A DNA stretch of 64,000 nt from Acidimicrobiales bacterium. Its GTDB lineage: Bacteria; Actinomycetota; Acidimicrobiia; Acidimicrobiales; Acidimicrobilacustridaceae. Under the pieces are notes generated by a model. The model had not been told where the DNA came from. It ran no database searches and worked only from the letters and a program-made list of their open reading frames with translations. Position 1 is the stretch's first letter, and each line of letters opens with the position of its first letter. Below are positions 13,761 through 22,971 of the stretch, piece by piece. Position numbers and translations under genes: made by a program. Location of the stretch: assembly GCA_025455885.1 (NCBI GenBank), contig JALOLR010000006.1, positions 77,913 through 141,912 on the forward strand, written 5' to 3'.

Positions 13761-15211
13761 CCGGCGTCCCCACCACCGCGGTCGCCATCGCCTCCGCCGT
13801 CCGAACCGGTGAGCTGTCGGCGCGGGAGGTCCTCGACGCCCACCTGGCGTCGATCGACGCCCGCGAGGGCGAGATCCACGCCTTCAACCTCGTGACGGTC
13901 GACGAGGCACGAGCTGCGGCCGCGGCCGTCGACGCGCGGGTGGTCGCCGGGGAGGACCCCGGCCCCCTCGCCGGGGTGCCGGTGGCCCTGAAGGACAACC
14001 TCTGCACCCGGGGCATCCCCACCACCTGCTCGAGCCGGATCCTCGACGGGTGGTGCCCTCCATACGACGCCACCGTGGTCACCAGACTGGCCGCAGCCGG
14101 TGCGGTCGCGGTCGGCAAGACCAACCTCGACGAGTTCGCCATGGGTTCGTCGACCGAGAACTCCGCCTTCGGGCCCACCCGCAACCCCCGCGACCCCAGC
14201 CGGGTCCCGGGGGGATCCTCGGGGGGATCGGCAGCCGCCGTGGCGGCCGGCTTCGCCCCCGTCTCGATCGGTTCGGACACCGGCGGGTCGATCCGCCAGC
14301 CCGCCGCCCTCTGCGGGGTGGTGGGGGTGAAGCCCACCTACGGCCTGGTCAGCCGCTACGGGCTGATGGCCTTCGCCTCGTCGCTCGACCAGATCGGCCC
14401 GTTCTCCACGACGGTGGCCGACTCGGCGCTCGTGCTCGAGGTGGTCGGCGGGCACGACCCCCGCGACTCGACCTCCATCGACCGCCCGATCGTCGGCCTC
14501 GGCGAGGGGCTCGAGGGGGGGGTCGCCGGTCTGCGGATCGGCCTCGTCGCCGAGCTGACCGGCGACGGCATCGCCCCCGACGTCCTGCGGCGGGTCCACG
14601 AGGCCGCCGACGCGCTGCGTGACGCCGGCGCCGAGATCGGCGAGGTCGCCGTGCCCGCCGCCGGCTACGGGCTGTCGGCGTACTACCTCATCGCCCCGGC
14701 GGAGGCCTCGAGCAACCTGGCCCGCTACGACGGGGTGCGCTTCGGCCTGCGCGTCGACGCCCCGACCACCGCCGAGATGAACGAGGCCACCCGCACCGCC
14801 GGGTTCGGCGACGAGGTGAAGCGCCGCATCATGCTCGGCACCTACGCCCTGTCGGCGGGCTACTACGACGCCTACTACGGCAAGGCCCTCAAGGTGCGCA
14901 CCCTCATCCTCCGCGACTTCGCAGCCGCCTACGAGCGCTTCGACCTGCTCCTCGCGCCCACGTCCCCCACGACGGCCTTCCGCTTCGGCGACAAGACCGA
15001 CGACCCCCTCTCGATGTACCTGAACGACGTGTGCACGATCTCGAGCAACCTGGCCGGGCACCCGGCGATCAGCGTGCCGTTCGGCACCGGCGACGACGGA
15101 CTGCCCGTCGGTGTCCAGCTCCTCGCACCGGCGCTCGGCGAGGCGACCATGTTCCGGGCCGCGGCGGTCGTCGAGGCGGCCGCTCCTGCGCTGACGGAGG
15201 CGACCCGATGA
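13757..15211 (+). CDS. gatA: Asp/Glu-tRNA amidotransferase subunit A
   Basis: A 484-residue amidase-signature enzyme that releases ammonia from glutamine for transamidation on the tRNA. The Ser-cisSer-Lys triad is visible as K79 (VALKDN), S154 (PGGSSGGS) and S178 ([10 protein letters not shown]), the same numbers as in Staphylococcus aureus GatA. Motifs [14 protein letters not shown] and the [20 protein letters not shown] region confirm the subunit. The GTG start overlaps the TGA of gatC by four bases, and the end overlaps the ATG of gatB, indicating translational coupling. Confidence 0.97.
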   Translation: MTGVPTTAVAIASAVRTGELSAREVLDAHLASIDAREGEIHAFNLVTVDEARAAAAAVDARVVAGEDPGPLAGVPVALKDNLCTRGIPTTCSSRILDGWCPPYDATVVTRLAAAGAVAVGKTNLDEFAMGSSTENSAFGPTRNPRDPSRVPGGSSGGSAAAVAAGFAPVSIGSDTGGSIRQPAALCGVVGVKPTYGLVSRYGLMAFASSLDQIGPFSTTVADSALVLEVVGGHDPRDSTSIDRPIVGLGEGLEGGVAGLRIGLVAELTGDGIAPDVLRRVHEAADALRDAGAEIGEVAVPAAGYGLSAYYLIAPAEASSNLARYDGVRFGLRVDAPTTAEMNEATRTAGFGDEVKRRIMLGTYALSAGYYDAYYGKALKVRTLILRDFAAAYERFDLLLAPTSPTTAFRFGDKTDDPLSMYLNDVCTISSNLAGHPAISVPFGTGDDGLPVGVQLLAPALGEATMFRAAAVVEAAAPALTEATR

Positions 15212-16704
15212 GCACCGAGGACCTCAGTCGCACGCCGGTGGAGGGCGAGCACTTCCGTATCACCAGTTCGGCCACCGGCGCCGAGTGGGAGATCGTCGTG
15301 GGCCTCGAGGTGCACTGCGAGCTCGCCACCCGGACGAAGCTCTTCTGCAGCTGCCCCAACCACTTCGGGTCCGAGCCCAACACCAACGTCTGCCCGGTGT
15401 GCCTCGGCCTGCCCGGTTCGCTGCCGGTGCTCAACCGTCAGGTCGTCGAGCTGGCCATGCGCCTCGGTCGCGCCCTGCACTGCACGGTCGAACCGTCGGT
15501 GTTCGCCCGGAAGAACTACTTCTACCCGGACATGCCGAAGGACTACCAGGTCAGCCAGTACGACCGGCCCATCAACGTCGACGGCTGGCTCGACCTCCCC
15601 GACGGCACGCGGGTGGGCATCGAGCGCGCCCACATCGAGGAGGACACCGGCAAGAACACCCACGCCGGGGGCAGCGGACGGATCCACGGCGCCGACTACT
15701 CCCTCGTCGACTACAACCGGGCCGGCGTGCCCCTCGTCGAGATCGTGGGCCGGCCCCACATCCGCCACCCCGAGCAGGCCAAGGCCTACATCGACGAGCT
15801 CAGGGCGATCCTGCTGGCCACCGGCGCCTCGGACGCCAAGATGGAGGAGGGTTCGCTGCGCGTCGACGCCAACGTGTCGGTTCGCACGGTCGGCGACTCG
15901 GCGCTCGGCACGCGTTGCGAGATCAAGAACCTGAACTCCCTGCGCTCCCTCGGTCGGGCGATCGAGTACGAGGCTCGCCGCCAGGTCGATCTGTTGGAGG
16001 CGGGCGACCGGGTGCACCAGGAGACCCGTCACTGGGACGAGGGGGCCGGACGCACCCGGCCGGGCCGGTCCAAGGAGGAGGCCGAGGACTACCGCTACTT
16101 CCAGGAGCCCGATCTGGTGCCTCTCGATCCGGGGGCCGCCTGGGTGGCGGCGGTGGACGCCGCCCTGCCCGTGCTGCCGGCGCAGCGCCGGGCCCGCCTC
16201 GCCGAGGTGGCAGGCGTGAGCCCGACGGCCGCGGCGATCGCCGTCAGCAGGGACCTCGACGCGCTGGCCGCGACGGCCATCGACGCCGGTGGCGATCCCG
16301 GGCGAGTGCTGACCCACGTCGAGCACAACCTGGCCGTCGAGGGGGCCGAGGGCCTCGACGGGGCTCACCTCGCCGCGCTGGTCGGTCTGGAGATCGACGG
16401 CAAGCTCACCGCCACGCAGGCCAAGGCCGTGCTCGCCGAGATGGTCACCACCGGTGAGCACCCCGAGGCGATCGCCAAGGCGAGGGGCTTCGAGGCGATG
16501 GACACCGCCGACCTCGAGGCCGTCCTCGACGAGATCGTGACGGCGAGCCCCGAGGAGTGGGTGGGCTACTGCGAGGGCGACGACAAGCGCAGGGGGAAGC
16601 TCCAGGGTTTCTTCGTCGGCAAAGTGATGAAGGCGACGAAGGGTCAGGCCGACGGCAAGATCGTCACTGCACTGCTCGAGCAGCGCCGGGTGGGCACCTC
16701 CTGA
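15208..16704 (+). CDS. gatB: Asp/Glu-tRNA amidotransferase subunit B
   Basis: A 498-residue subunit that binds the mischarged tRNA and activates it with ATP. Landmarks are VGLEVHCEL, the zinc-site cysteines in FCSCPNHFG and CPVCLGLPG, the [13 protein letters not shown] signature, and the C-terminal tail domain ending [20 protein letters not shown]. The length is normal. Its ATG overlaps the gatA stop as ATGA. No glnS is seen in the window, and gltX with a tRNA-Gln gene lies 42 kb downstream, consistent with the indirect route to Gln-tRNA. Confidence 0.97.
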   Translation: MSTEDLSRTPVEGEHFRITSSATGAEWEIVVGLEVHCELATRTKLFCSCPNHFGSEPNTNVCPVCLGLPGSLPVLNRQVVELAMRLGRALHCTVEPSVFARKNYFYPDMPKDYQVSQYDRPINVDGWLDLPDGTRVGIERAHIEEDTGKNTHAGGSGRIHGADYSLVDYNRAGVPLVEIVGRPHIRHPEQAKAYIDELRAILLATGASDAKMEEGSLRVDANVSVRTVGDSALGTRCEIKNLNSLRSLGRAIEYEARRQVDLLEAGDRVHQETRHWDEGAGRTRPGRSKEEAEDYRYFQEPDLVPLDPGAAWVAAVDAALPVLPAQRRARLAEVAGVSPTAAAIAVSRDLDALAATAIDAGGDPGRVLTHVEHNLAVEGAEGLDGAHLAALVGLEIDGKLTATQAKAVLAEMVTTGEHPEAIAKARGFEAMDTADLEAVLDEIVTASPEEWVGYCEGDDKRRGKLQGFFVGKVMKATKGQADGKIVTALLEQRRVGTS

Positions 16705-16750
16705 CCTGAACATCAACGGCGGTCACAACTCTCGGATGAGCCCGCCGGGG

Positions 16751-16779
16751 GTGACAACGCCTGCCGTGGTCGCTACCGT
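16751..16779 (+). promoter_or_regulatory. Promoter upstream of the first lipoprotein gene
   Basis: GTGACA at 16751-16756 and TACCGT at 16774-16779 are 17 bases apart, matching five of six -35 positions and a TANNNT -10. Transcription would start near 16786, giving a leader of about 49 bases with a GGGAGCGAG Shine-Dalgarno before the ATG at 16835. It separates this gene from gatCAB. Confidence 0.55.
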
Positions 16780-16834
16780 CGGCGGTCTCGACCCCCCGGG
16801 GTCCTCGGTGACGACGAGGGACGGCGGGAGCGAG

Positions 16835-17371
16835 ATGGGACCAGTGCGGCGGGAAGGCCCGCGTCCGACGGTGGCGGCGCGTTCGGCGATGGTGGTCGTG
16901 CTGCTCGTCGCGATCGCCGGATGCACCGGCGGCGCCGACGAGCTGGTGCGGGCCGACACGCAGGCGGTCCCCACCCCACCCGACCGCTCCGCCGCCGGAG
17001 CGGTGCTCGACGATGCCGGGTGCGAGGCGGCCATGGTGGCGGTCGGCGCAGTGATCGAACGCCCTCGCCTCGAGGCAGAGGGGGCCGACCGGGCGCTCCT
17101 CGACGAGCTCGACGCCGTCGCCGAGGAGGCCCGGGCGTCGCTCCCGGTCGAGATCGGAGCGCTGGTCGGTGAGCTCGACCGCGTCGTCGAGCGCCACGCC
17201 ACCATCATCACCGCGAAACGGGAACGCGTGGCGCTCGGCGGATGGCCGCCCGACCTCAGGTCGCTCGAGGTGGCCCTGGCACGCCTCGAGGCCGATGTGG
17301 CGGCGCTGCCCGTCGACGAGGTCCTGGTCGAGCCGTGCCGGGGTCGGGTGCGAGCCGCTCCGCGGCGATGA
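16835..17371 (+). CDS. Putative lipoprotein of unknown function
   Basis: A 178-residue protein with a lipoprotein signal: basic RREGPRP, hydrophobic MVVVLLVAIAGC, lipobox cysteine at about residue 29. The mature part is helical and charged, with two further cysteines (DDAGCEAAM and VEPCRGR) that could pair. No family is recognised. The ATG at 16835 was chosen because GGGAG lies five bases upstream and because it puts the signal sequence at the right distance. In-frame codons upstream are not needed. A second lipoprotein gene follows after 73 bases. Confidence 0.7.
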   Translation: MGPVRREGPRPTVAARSAMVVVLLVAIAGCTGGADELVRADTQAVPTPPDRSAAGAVLDDAGCEAAMVAVGAVIERPRLEAEGADRALLDELDAVAEEARASLPVEIGALVGELDRVVERHATIITAKRERVALGGWPPDLRSLEVALARLEADVAALPVDEVLVEPCRGRVRAAPRR

Positions 17372-17444
17372 GCCGATGGGCCCTTACCGGCGGCGGGCGG
17401 GCTGCGTAGCATGAGCACCTGATCGGCGAGCCAGGGGAGTGGTC

Positions 17445-18017
17445 ATGGACGACGTGCGGGTGCGGGTGCAGGCGGTGGTCCTGGCTGTGGTGCTGGTGGT
17501 GGGCGTCGCGGCGTGCGGCGGCGGTGACGCCCCCGAGGTGGTGTCCCAGGCCCCGTCGACGACCGACGGCGGCACCACCACCGACGGCACCACCACAGAG
17601 ACCGACGACACCACCGACTTCGGGTCCATCGACGACCTCGCCCCCGGCGTCCTCCCCGACGGCGCCGAGGAGTGCATCGAGATCGGGCTCGCGTACGCCA
17701 GCCTCAGCCTGGGGATGCTCGGCGGCGCCTTCGGGGCGAGCGCCAGTGACCTCGAGCAGATGAACAGCGAGCTCGAGGACCTCGAGGCGAAGCTCCCCGC
17801 CGAGATCCGTGACGACTTCCAGGTGGTGGGCGAGGCCATCGCCGAGTTCGGCAACGCCATGACCGCCGCCGGCGGCAACATCCTCGATCCCGCGAACCAG
17901 CAGGCGATGGAGGAGGCCGCCGCGGCGATGGAGACCCCCGAGGTCAAGGCGGCCCAGGCCGAGATCGAGGCCTATCTCGACCGGGAGTGCCCGGACAGCG
18001 GGTTCAACGCGGGCTGA
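17445..18017 (+). CDS. Putative lipoprotein with Thr-rich linker
   Basis: A 190-residue protein with a lipoprotein signal ending VVLVVGVAAC (lipidated cysteine at about 24), a threonine/aspartate-rich low-complexity linker (about 38-60), and a helical domain starting at GVLPDGAEECIEIG. Cysteines at EECIE and RECPD near the two ends of this domain may form a disulfide. Function is unknown. ATG 17445 sits six bases after AGGGGAG, better than the in-frame GTG at 17439. A TAGCAT hexamer at 17407-17412 is a candidate -10. The stop lies in a hairpin shared with the convergent MATE gene. Confidence 0.7.
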   Translation: MDDVRVRVQAVVLAVVLVVGVAACGGGDAPEVVSQAPSTTDGGTTTDGTTTETDDTTDFGSIDDLAPGVLPDGAEECIEIGLAYASLSLGMLGGAFGASASDLEQMNSELEDLEAKLPAEIRDDFQVVGEAIAEFGNAMTAAGGNILDPANQQAMEEAAAAMETPEVKAAQAEIEAYLDRECPDSGFNAG

Positions 18018-18034
18018 GGCCCACCGGGCTCAGC
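18013..18034. terminator. Hairpin spanning both stops of a convergent pair
   Basis: GCTGA (18013-18017) and GCCC (18019-18022) pair with GGGC (18026-18029) and TCAGC (18030-18034), with one bulged G and a three-base loop. Both stop codons, TGA at 18015-18017 and TCA at 18030-18032, lie in the stem. It could terminate transcription from either side; there is no U-tract. Confidence 0.45.
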
Positions 18035-19337
18035 GGACGGCGCCGGTGACGGCCCAGCGGTCGGTGCGCCACCGGAGGGCGAGCACGACGAGCCGGGCGA
18101 TCATGAAGACGGTCAGTGCGGCCCACAGCCACCCCAGGCCCAGTCCGAGGACGGCGACCGCGATGGCCAGCGGGGCGAACACGGCCAGCGCGATCCACAT
18201 CGCTCGACCGAGGAAGCCCATGTCGCCGGCGCCGATCAGCAGGCCGTCGAGCACGAACACCGCGCCGTTGACGGGCTGCATGGCGGCGACGAACAGCAGC
18301 ACGAACCCGGCGAGGGTCGCCACCGACTCGTCGGTCGTGAAGAGCGACGGCAACCAGGGGCGCGCGGCGAGCACGACCAAGCCGAGCAGTGCACCGGCGG
18401 CGACGCCGAGCTCGAGCAGGCGTCGGCCCACCGTTCGGGCGTCGGGGGCCGAGCCGGCCCCCAGGTGGTGCCCGATCATCGACTGGCCGGCGATGGCCAG
18501 GGCGTCGAGCGTGAGGGCCAGCAGGTTCCAGATCTCGAAGGCGACCTGGTGCGCGGCGACGTCCTCGGTGCCGATGCGGGTGGCCACGGCGACGGCGAGG
18601 AGGAATGACAGCCGCAACGCCGCCGTGCGCAGGAAGAGGTCCCTGCCCACCACCGCCAGACGGGAGAGGGTCCGGGGTCGGGGGGCGAGCGGGACGGTGT
18701 GGCGACGGACGGCCACGACGACCCAGCCGACGTACACCGCGGCGGAAGCCCACTGGGCCACCACCGTCGATGCCGCCGACGCACCGATCCCGAAGTCGAG
18801 GCCGACGATCCACCAGACGCCCAGGAGGAGGTTCAGCACCGAGGAGCCCACCGCGACGAGCAGGGGGGTGCGGGTGTCCTGGAGCCCCCTGAGGTAGCCG
18901 GTGCCGGCGAGGACGATCATCATCGCCGGCACGCCGAGGAGGCTGATGCGCAGGTAGACGGTGGCCTCGGTCAGGACGGTGCCCTCCGCACCGAGCATCC
19001 GCAGCAGGGGCTGGGCGAGGACGGCGGTGATCGCCGCGACGACGATCCCCAGGGCCAACGCCAGCCACAGTCCCTGGACCGCCTGGTGGGCCGCCTCGCG
19101 CTCGTCGCCGGCCCCCATGAGGCGGGCCACGGCCGCCGTGGTCCCGTACGCGAGGAAGACGAACAACGAGTAGCCGAGCAGGAGGACGCTGCTCGCCACC
19201 GCCAGGCCGGCCAGCGAGTCGGTACCCAGGGCCCGGCCCACGACGGCGGTGTCGGCGAGGATGTAGAGCGGCTCGGCGACGAGCGCCCCGAGCGCCGGGA
19301 CGGCGAGGCGCAGGATCTGGCGGTCGAGGTCCCTCAC
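18030..19337 (-). CDS. MATE-family multidrug/toxin efflux transporter
   Basis: A 435-residue protein with about twelve membrane helices in two similar halves. It begins RDLDRQILRLAVPALGALVAEPLYILADTAVVGRALGTDSLAGLAVASS, the typical DinF/MATE opening. The second half starts around LFLRTAALRLSFLLAVAVATRIG and includes AHQVAFEIWNLLALTLDALAIAGQSMIG. Closest in style to the DinF subfamily of Na+- or H+-coupled exporters. Start is GTG 19337. The downstream end is hairpinned against the second lipoprotein gene; the ABC genes upstream on the same strand are 25 bases away and may be co-transcribed. Confidence 0.88.
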   Translation of the reverse strand: MRDLDRQILRLAVPALGALVAEPLYILADTAVVGRALGTDSLAGLAVASSVLLLGYSLFVFLAYGTTAAVARLMGAGDEREAAHQAVQGLWLALALGIVVAAITAVLAQPLLRMLGAEGTVLTEATVYLRISLLGVPAMMIVLAGTGYLRGLQDTRTPLLVAVGSSVLNLLLGVWWIVGLDFGIGASAASTVVAQWASAAVYVGWVVVAVRRHTVPLAPRPRTLSRLAVVGRDLFLRTAALRLSFLLAVAVATRIGTEDVAAHQVAFEIWNLLALTLDALAIAGQSMIGHHLGAGSAPDARTVGRRLLELGVAAGALLGLVVLAARPWLPSLFTTDESVATLAGFVLLFVAAMQPVNGAVFVLDGLLIGAGDMGFLGRAMWIALAVFAPLAIAVAVLGLGLGWLWAALTVFMIARLVVLALRWRTDRWAVTGAVR

Positions 19338-19362
19338 CGCACGTCGACTGGACCCGTCCCGC

Positions 19363-20088
19363 TCACGCCACGTCCTGGCGCTGCAGCCGTCGCGTGGCGT
19401 AGGTCAGGGCCGCCGCGGCGACCAGGAACGGGACGATCCACCGGTACGGCGAGGCGATGGCGGCCTGGCGGAGGCTCACGTCGGCGAGCTCGGTGAGGAT
19501 CGACCGGCTGTAGCTGCGCACCGCCAGCCGGGCGGCGGTGTCGTTGGCGGTGGCGATGAAGCCCTCCCAGATGAAGATGTAGAGCAGCCCCCACACCAAC
19601 GCCCGCTTCACTCGCAGGCCGAGCGCGCAGAACAACCCGGTGTAGGCCACCAGCGCCAGCGTCGCCGCCACGACCGTGGCGACCACGAGGTCGCCGCCAC
19701 CACCGGTCGCGGCCGCCGTGACGGCGAGGGGGCCGACGACCAGGGGCCAGGCGATCGTGAACGACGACGCCGCCGCCGCCACGACGATCCGGGACCGGCG
19801 GACGGGGCGCAGCCAGAGGTAGACGAGCGTGCCGTCCTCGGTCGGATCGCCGAGGGCGGCCGACGCGAACACGAGCGCGGTGACCGGGACGAGCAGGGAG
19901 AGACCGAACCCGTTGACGAAGCGAGCCCCGGCCTGGGCCTCGTCGAGACTGCCCGAGGCACCGATGGCGAAGCCCACCACGATGCCGACGACCCCGATGG
20001 CCAGCAGCGAGATCACCCGGGCCCGGGTGACCTGGCTGCGCAACAGGAGCCGGTAGAGAGGGAGGCGGTCGGGAGCGAGCAGGGGCAT
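19363..20088 (-). CDS. ABC transporter permease (second pair)
   Basis: A 241-residue membrane protein with about six helices. Visible segments include ISLLAIGVVGIVVGFAIGA, FGLSLLVPVTALVFASAAL, ATVVAATLALVAYTGLFCALG and WIVPFLVAAAALTYATRRL. The LGDPTEDGTLVYLWLRPVRRSRI stretch after the second helix is typical of ABC-2 type permeases. The ATG at 20088 begins two bases after the TGA of the partner ATPase gene; a GTG two codons earlier is an alternative. It forms a transporter with that ATPase; the substrate is unknown. Confidence 0.8.
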   Translation of the reverse strand: MPLLAPDRLPLYRLLLRSQVTRARVISLLAIGVVGIVVGFAIGASGSLDEAQAGARFVNGFGLSLLVPVTALVFASAALGDPTEDGTLVYLWLRPVRRSRIVVAAAASSFTIAWPLVVGPLAVTAAATGGGGDLVVATVVAATLALVAYTGLFCALGLRVKRALVWGLLYIFIWEGFIATANDTAARLAVRSYSRSILTELADVSLRQAAIASPYRWIVPFLVAAAALTYATRRLQRQDVA

Positions 20089-20090
20089 CG

Positions 20091-21083
20091 TCACGACCCG
20101 ACCAGGTAGCGGAACACGCTCTCGAGGTCGTCGTCGAGGGGCGACACCTCGTGCAACCTGATGTCGAGCTCGGCGGCCACCACCACCACGGCTCTGCGCA
20201 AGCCGGCGGCGTCGACGGTGTCGACCACGACGGCGTCCTCGTCGAGCATCCGCACCGCCACCACGACCCCCCGGTCGAGCAGCCCGGTGGCGAGCGTCCG
20301 GGCCCGGTCGGCCCGGATGCGGACCCGGTGCGGTCGATCGTCCATGAGGTCGCGGATCCCGCGGTAGTCGCCCTCCGCGGCCAGGCGGCCCTGGGCCAGC
20401 ACGAGGACCCGGCTCCCGAACCGCTCGACCTCGTCGAGGACGTGGCTCGAGACGATGACCGTCCGCCCCTCGGTCCCGAGGCGCTGGAACAGCGCGATGA
20501 GGTGCAGGCGCTGGCGGGGGTCGAGGCCGGTCAGCGGCTCGTCGAGGACGACGACCTCGGGGTCGTGGACGATGGCCTGGGCGACCTTGGCCCGCTGGCG
20601 CATCCCCTTGGAGAAGCCGGCGATGGGACGGGGTTCGTCGGGGTCGAGCTCCACCACCGCGAGGGCGGCCCGAGCCGCGACGTCGGGATCGTCGAGACCC
20701 TGCAGCACCGCCGCCAGGCGGACGAACCCGAGGGCCGACAGGTCCTCGAACAGCGTCTCCTGTTGCGGCACGAGGCCGAGGCGTCGGGTGAGGGAGATGT
20801 CGTCCCGCGGGTTCCCCCCGAGGATCTCGACGCTGCCCTGTGACGGCGGGGTGAGCCCGCACAGCAGCCGCAGCATGGTCGACTTCCCTGCGCCGTTGGG
20901 GCCGAGGAGTGCGGTGACCCCCGGACCGATGGCGAACGAGACGTCGGACACGGCGACGACGTCGCCGAACCACTTCGTCACCCTGCGCACCACGACTCGT
21001 GCGTCGGGTGGCACGGTCATCGGCGGCAACGGCAGGTCCGGTCGCGGTGGGTGGGCCGCGGGGGGAGGGGGGAGCCCGGTCAT
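20091..21083 (-). CDS. ABC transporter ATP-binding protein (second pair)
   Basis: A 330-residue ATPase with a proline-rich N-terminal tail of about 25 residues. Walker A is LLGPNGAGKST, the Q-loop is LVPQQETL, the signature is FSKGMRQRAKVAQAI (a variant with Lys replacing the usual second Gly region), Walker B is EVVVLDEPLTGLDP, and the H-loop is VIVSSHVLDEVE. About 100 further residues follow, as in ABC-2 exporters of the CcmA/DrrA type. Its ATG overlaps the stop of the upstream permease by four bases, so all four ABC genes are one coupled operon. Confidence 0.9.
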   Translation of the reverse strand: MTGLPPPPAAHPPRPDLPLPPMTVPPDARVVVRRVTKWFGDVVAVSDVSFAIGPGVTALLGPNGAGKSTMLRLLCGLTPPSQGSVEILGGNPRDDISLTRRLGLVPQQETLFEDLSALGFVRLAAVLQGLDDPDVAARAALAVVELDPDEPRPIAGFSKGMRQRAKVAQAIVHDPEVVVLDEPLTGLDPRQRLHLIALFQRLGTEGRTVIVSSHVLDEVERFGSRVLVLAQGRLAAEGDYRGIRDLMDDRPHRVRIRADRARTLATGLLDRGVVVAVRMLDEDAVVVDTVDAAGLRRAVVVVAAELDIRLHEVSPLDDDLESVFRYLVGS

Positions 21084-21982
21084 CGCGTCACCGTGAGACG
21101 GCGGTACCGGAGCCAGGTGAACAGGGAGAACCCGGCGGTCCAGGCCAGGTAGGCGGCCACGATCGTCCCGTCGGTGAGGGTGAACGCCGCATCCACGCCG
21201 ACGGGGGAGTCGTAGATGCGTTGCACCAGCTCGAAGGGCAGGCCGAGCAGGTCGAGCAGGAAGAAGTAGGGCGAGGCGTCGGCGCCCTCGACCAGGGCAC
21301 CGCTCACGGTGCTGCTGGCCAGGAGGATCAGGATGATGGCGGCCGACGCGGCGGCCTTGCGCGAGGTCGTGGCCGACACGGCGAGGGACAGCGAAGCGGG
21401 GAGCACCGCCACCGCCAGACCCCCGACCACCATCCGGCCGAGGAGGACGAGCAGGTCGAGCGGACCGTCGGGACCCTGGCCGACGATGGTGAGGCCGATC
21501 AGGAGGAGCAGCGGCGGGCCGAGCGTGACGAGCGCCAGGAGGGCGACCGTGGCGACGGCCTTGGCCAGGAGGTAGGTGTCACGGGTGAGGGGCGACGCGA
21601 GGTACAACCCGAGCATCCCGGTGCGCCGATCCGTGCAGAGCAGCTCGGGGGCCACGAAGGCGGTGAACACCACGATGGCGGCCGAGATGAAGCCGTAGTA
21701 GTCGGCGTAGGTGGGGAGCAGGTCGGTGTCCTCGAGCAGCGTGTCGCTCAGGAAGACGGCCAGCCCGATGAACACCACGGCGGGCACGTAGGCGATCAGG
21801 ACGGCCAGGGCGGGGAGGATCTTCTGCCAGAACGGCCGTTTGAGCCCGAGGGCCCGCTGGACGGAGTGCAGGACCAGCGACCGCATCGCCCCGCCGACGC
21901 CGAGGCGGGGCCCGGCGTAGGCGCGGTAGCCCCGGTCCAGGATGCGGGCGTCGGGGGGAGCGGGTCCGCTCGGCACGGTCAC
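21080..21982 (-). CDS. ABC transporter permease (first pair)
   Basis: A 300-residue ABC-2-like permease. The N-terminal 35 residues are cytoplasmic and include RILDRGYRAYAGPRLG, a signature seen in permeases paired with DrrA-like ATPases. About six helices follow (for example ILPALAVLIAYVPAVVFIGLAVFL and AIVVFTAFVAPELLCTDRRTGMLGLYLASPLTRDTYLLAK). Start GTG 21982 overlaps the stop of the upstream ATPase, and its stop overlaps the start of the next ATPase. The substrate is unknown. Confidence 0.84.
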   Translation of the reverse strand: MTVPSGPAPPDARILDRGYRAYAGPRLGVGGAMRSLVLHSVQRALGLKRPFWQKILPALAVLIAYVPAVVFIGLAVFLSDTLLEDTDLLPTYADYYGFISAAIVVFTAFVAPELLCTDRRTGMLGLYLASPLTRDTYLLAKAVATVALLALVTLGPPLLLLIGLTIVGQGPDGPLDLLVLLGRMVVGGLAVAVLPASLSLAVSATTSRKAAASAAIILILLASSTVSGALVEGADASPYFFLLDLLGLPFELVQRIYDSPVGVDAAFTLTDGTIVAAYLAWTAGFSLFTWLRYRRLTVTR

Positions 21983-22947
21983 GCGCCCACCTCGAGGAAC
22001 ACGTCCTCCAGGCTCACGGTTCGGTCGCCGAGGCGGCGAACGCCCACCCCGGCCTCGACGACGGCGTCGCGGACGGCGTCGCGGGGGTCGACCCCGGCGT
22101 CCCCGTCGCCGTCGGCGGTTCTCGCTGCGACGAGCAGGCGCAGCCCGTCGTGGGTGACGTCGAGACCGAGGTCGCGCAGGATGGCGGCCACCGCGTCGGG
22201 TCGGTCGTCGACCTCGACGACCAGTCCGGCCCCCGCCCCGGTGAGCTCGCTGAGCGGGCCGGCGGCCACCACGGCGCCCTCGCGCAGGATCACGGCGGCG
22301 TCGCAGGTGCGCTCCACCTCGTCGAGCAGGTGCGACGAGATGACGACGTGGATGCCGAACTCGGTGCCGACCCGGCGGATGAGCGAGAGCATCTCGTCGC
22401 GTTGGACGGGGTCGAGGCCGTCGGTGGGCTCGTCGAGGAGCACGAGCGCGGGGTCGTGGGCGATGGCCTGGGCGAGCTTGACCCGTTGGCGTTGGCCGGT
22501 CGACATGGTCCCGACCGGGCGGTAGCGCTCCTCCCCGAGGCCCACCTGCCAGAGCGCGTCGCTGGCCCGGGCCGTCGCCTCACGCCGGGGCAGGCCGTGG
22601 ATCTCGGCGAGGTGGCGGACGAGGTCGTGGGCCCGCGTGTCGGGGGGGAGGAGGTGGTGCTCGGGGGAGTAGCCGACCCGGCTGCGGACCTCCGGACCGG
22701 CGGTGAACGGGTCGAGGCCGAGCACTCGCAGCCGTCCGTCGTCGGGGCGGTGCAGGCCGAGGAGCAGGCCGAGGAGTGTCGTCTTGCCGGCCCCGTTCGC
22801 GCCGAGGAGGCCCGTGATCCCCGGACCGATGCGGAACGTCGCTCCGTCGAGCGCGGTGACCGAGCCGTAGCGCCGGCTCACGGCGGTGGCGTCCACGACC
22901 ACGTCGGACCGGTCGCTCGGCTGGCCGGAACCCGGCGATCGGCCCAT
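21979..22947 (-). CDS. ABC transporter ATP-binding protein (first pair)
   Basis: A 322-residue ATPase. Walker A is LLGANGAGKTT, the Q-loop region is VGYSPEHHLL, the signature is MSTGQRQRVKLAQAI, Walker B is ALVLLDEPTDGLDP, and the H-loop is VVISSHLLDEVE. It resembles, but is clearly distinct from, the second ATPase in the operon. ATG 22947 was chosen because TAGGCT lies eight bases upstream (22961-22956 on the minus strand), giving an almost leaderless mRNA; this hexamer overlaps the -10 of ilvD on the other strand. Function is likely export; substrate unknown. Confidence 0.9.
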   Translation of the reverse strand: MGRSPGSGQPSDRSDVVVDATAVSRRYGSVTALDGATFRIGPGITGLLGANGAGKTTLLGLLLGLHRPDDGRLRVLGLDPFTAGPEVRSRVGYSPEHHLLPPDTRAHDLVRHLAEIHGLPRREATARASDALWQVGLGEERYRPVGTMSTGQRQRVKLAQAIAHDPALVLLDEPTDGLDPVQRDEMLSLIRRVGTEFGIHVVISSHLLDEVERTCDAAVILREGAVVAAGPLSELTGAGAGLVVEVDDRPDAVAAILRDLGLDVTHDGLRLLVAARTADGDGDAGVDPRDAVRDAVVEAGVGVRRLGDRTVSLEDVFLEVGA

Positions 22948-22955
22948 GCGCGGCG

Positions 22956-22965
22956 AGCCTAACCT
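22956..22965. promoter_or_regulatory. Bidirectional promoter: overlapping -10 hexamers for the ABC operon and ilvD
   Basis: On the plus strand TAACCT (22960-22965) ends six bases before the ilvD ATG. On the minus strand TAGGCT (22961-22956) ends eight bases before the ABC ATPase ATG. The two hexamers share the TA base pairs at 22960-22961, so RNA polymerase could open only one direction at a time. Neither side has a convincing -35. Confidence 0.6.
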
Positions 22966-22971
22966 TGCGCC

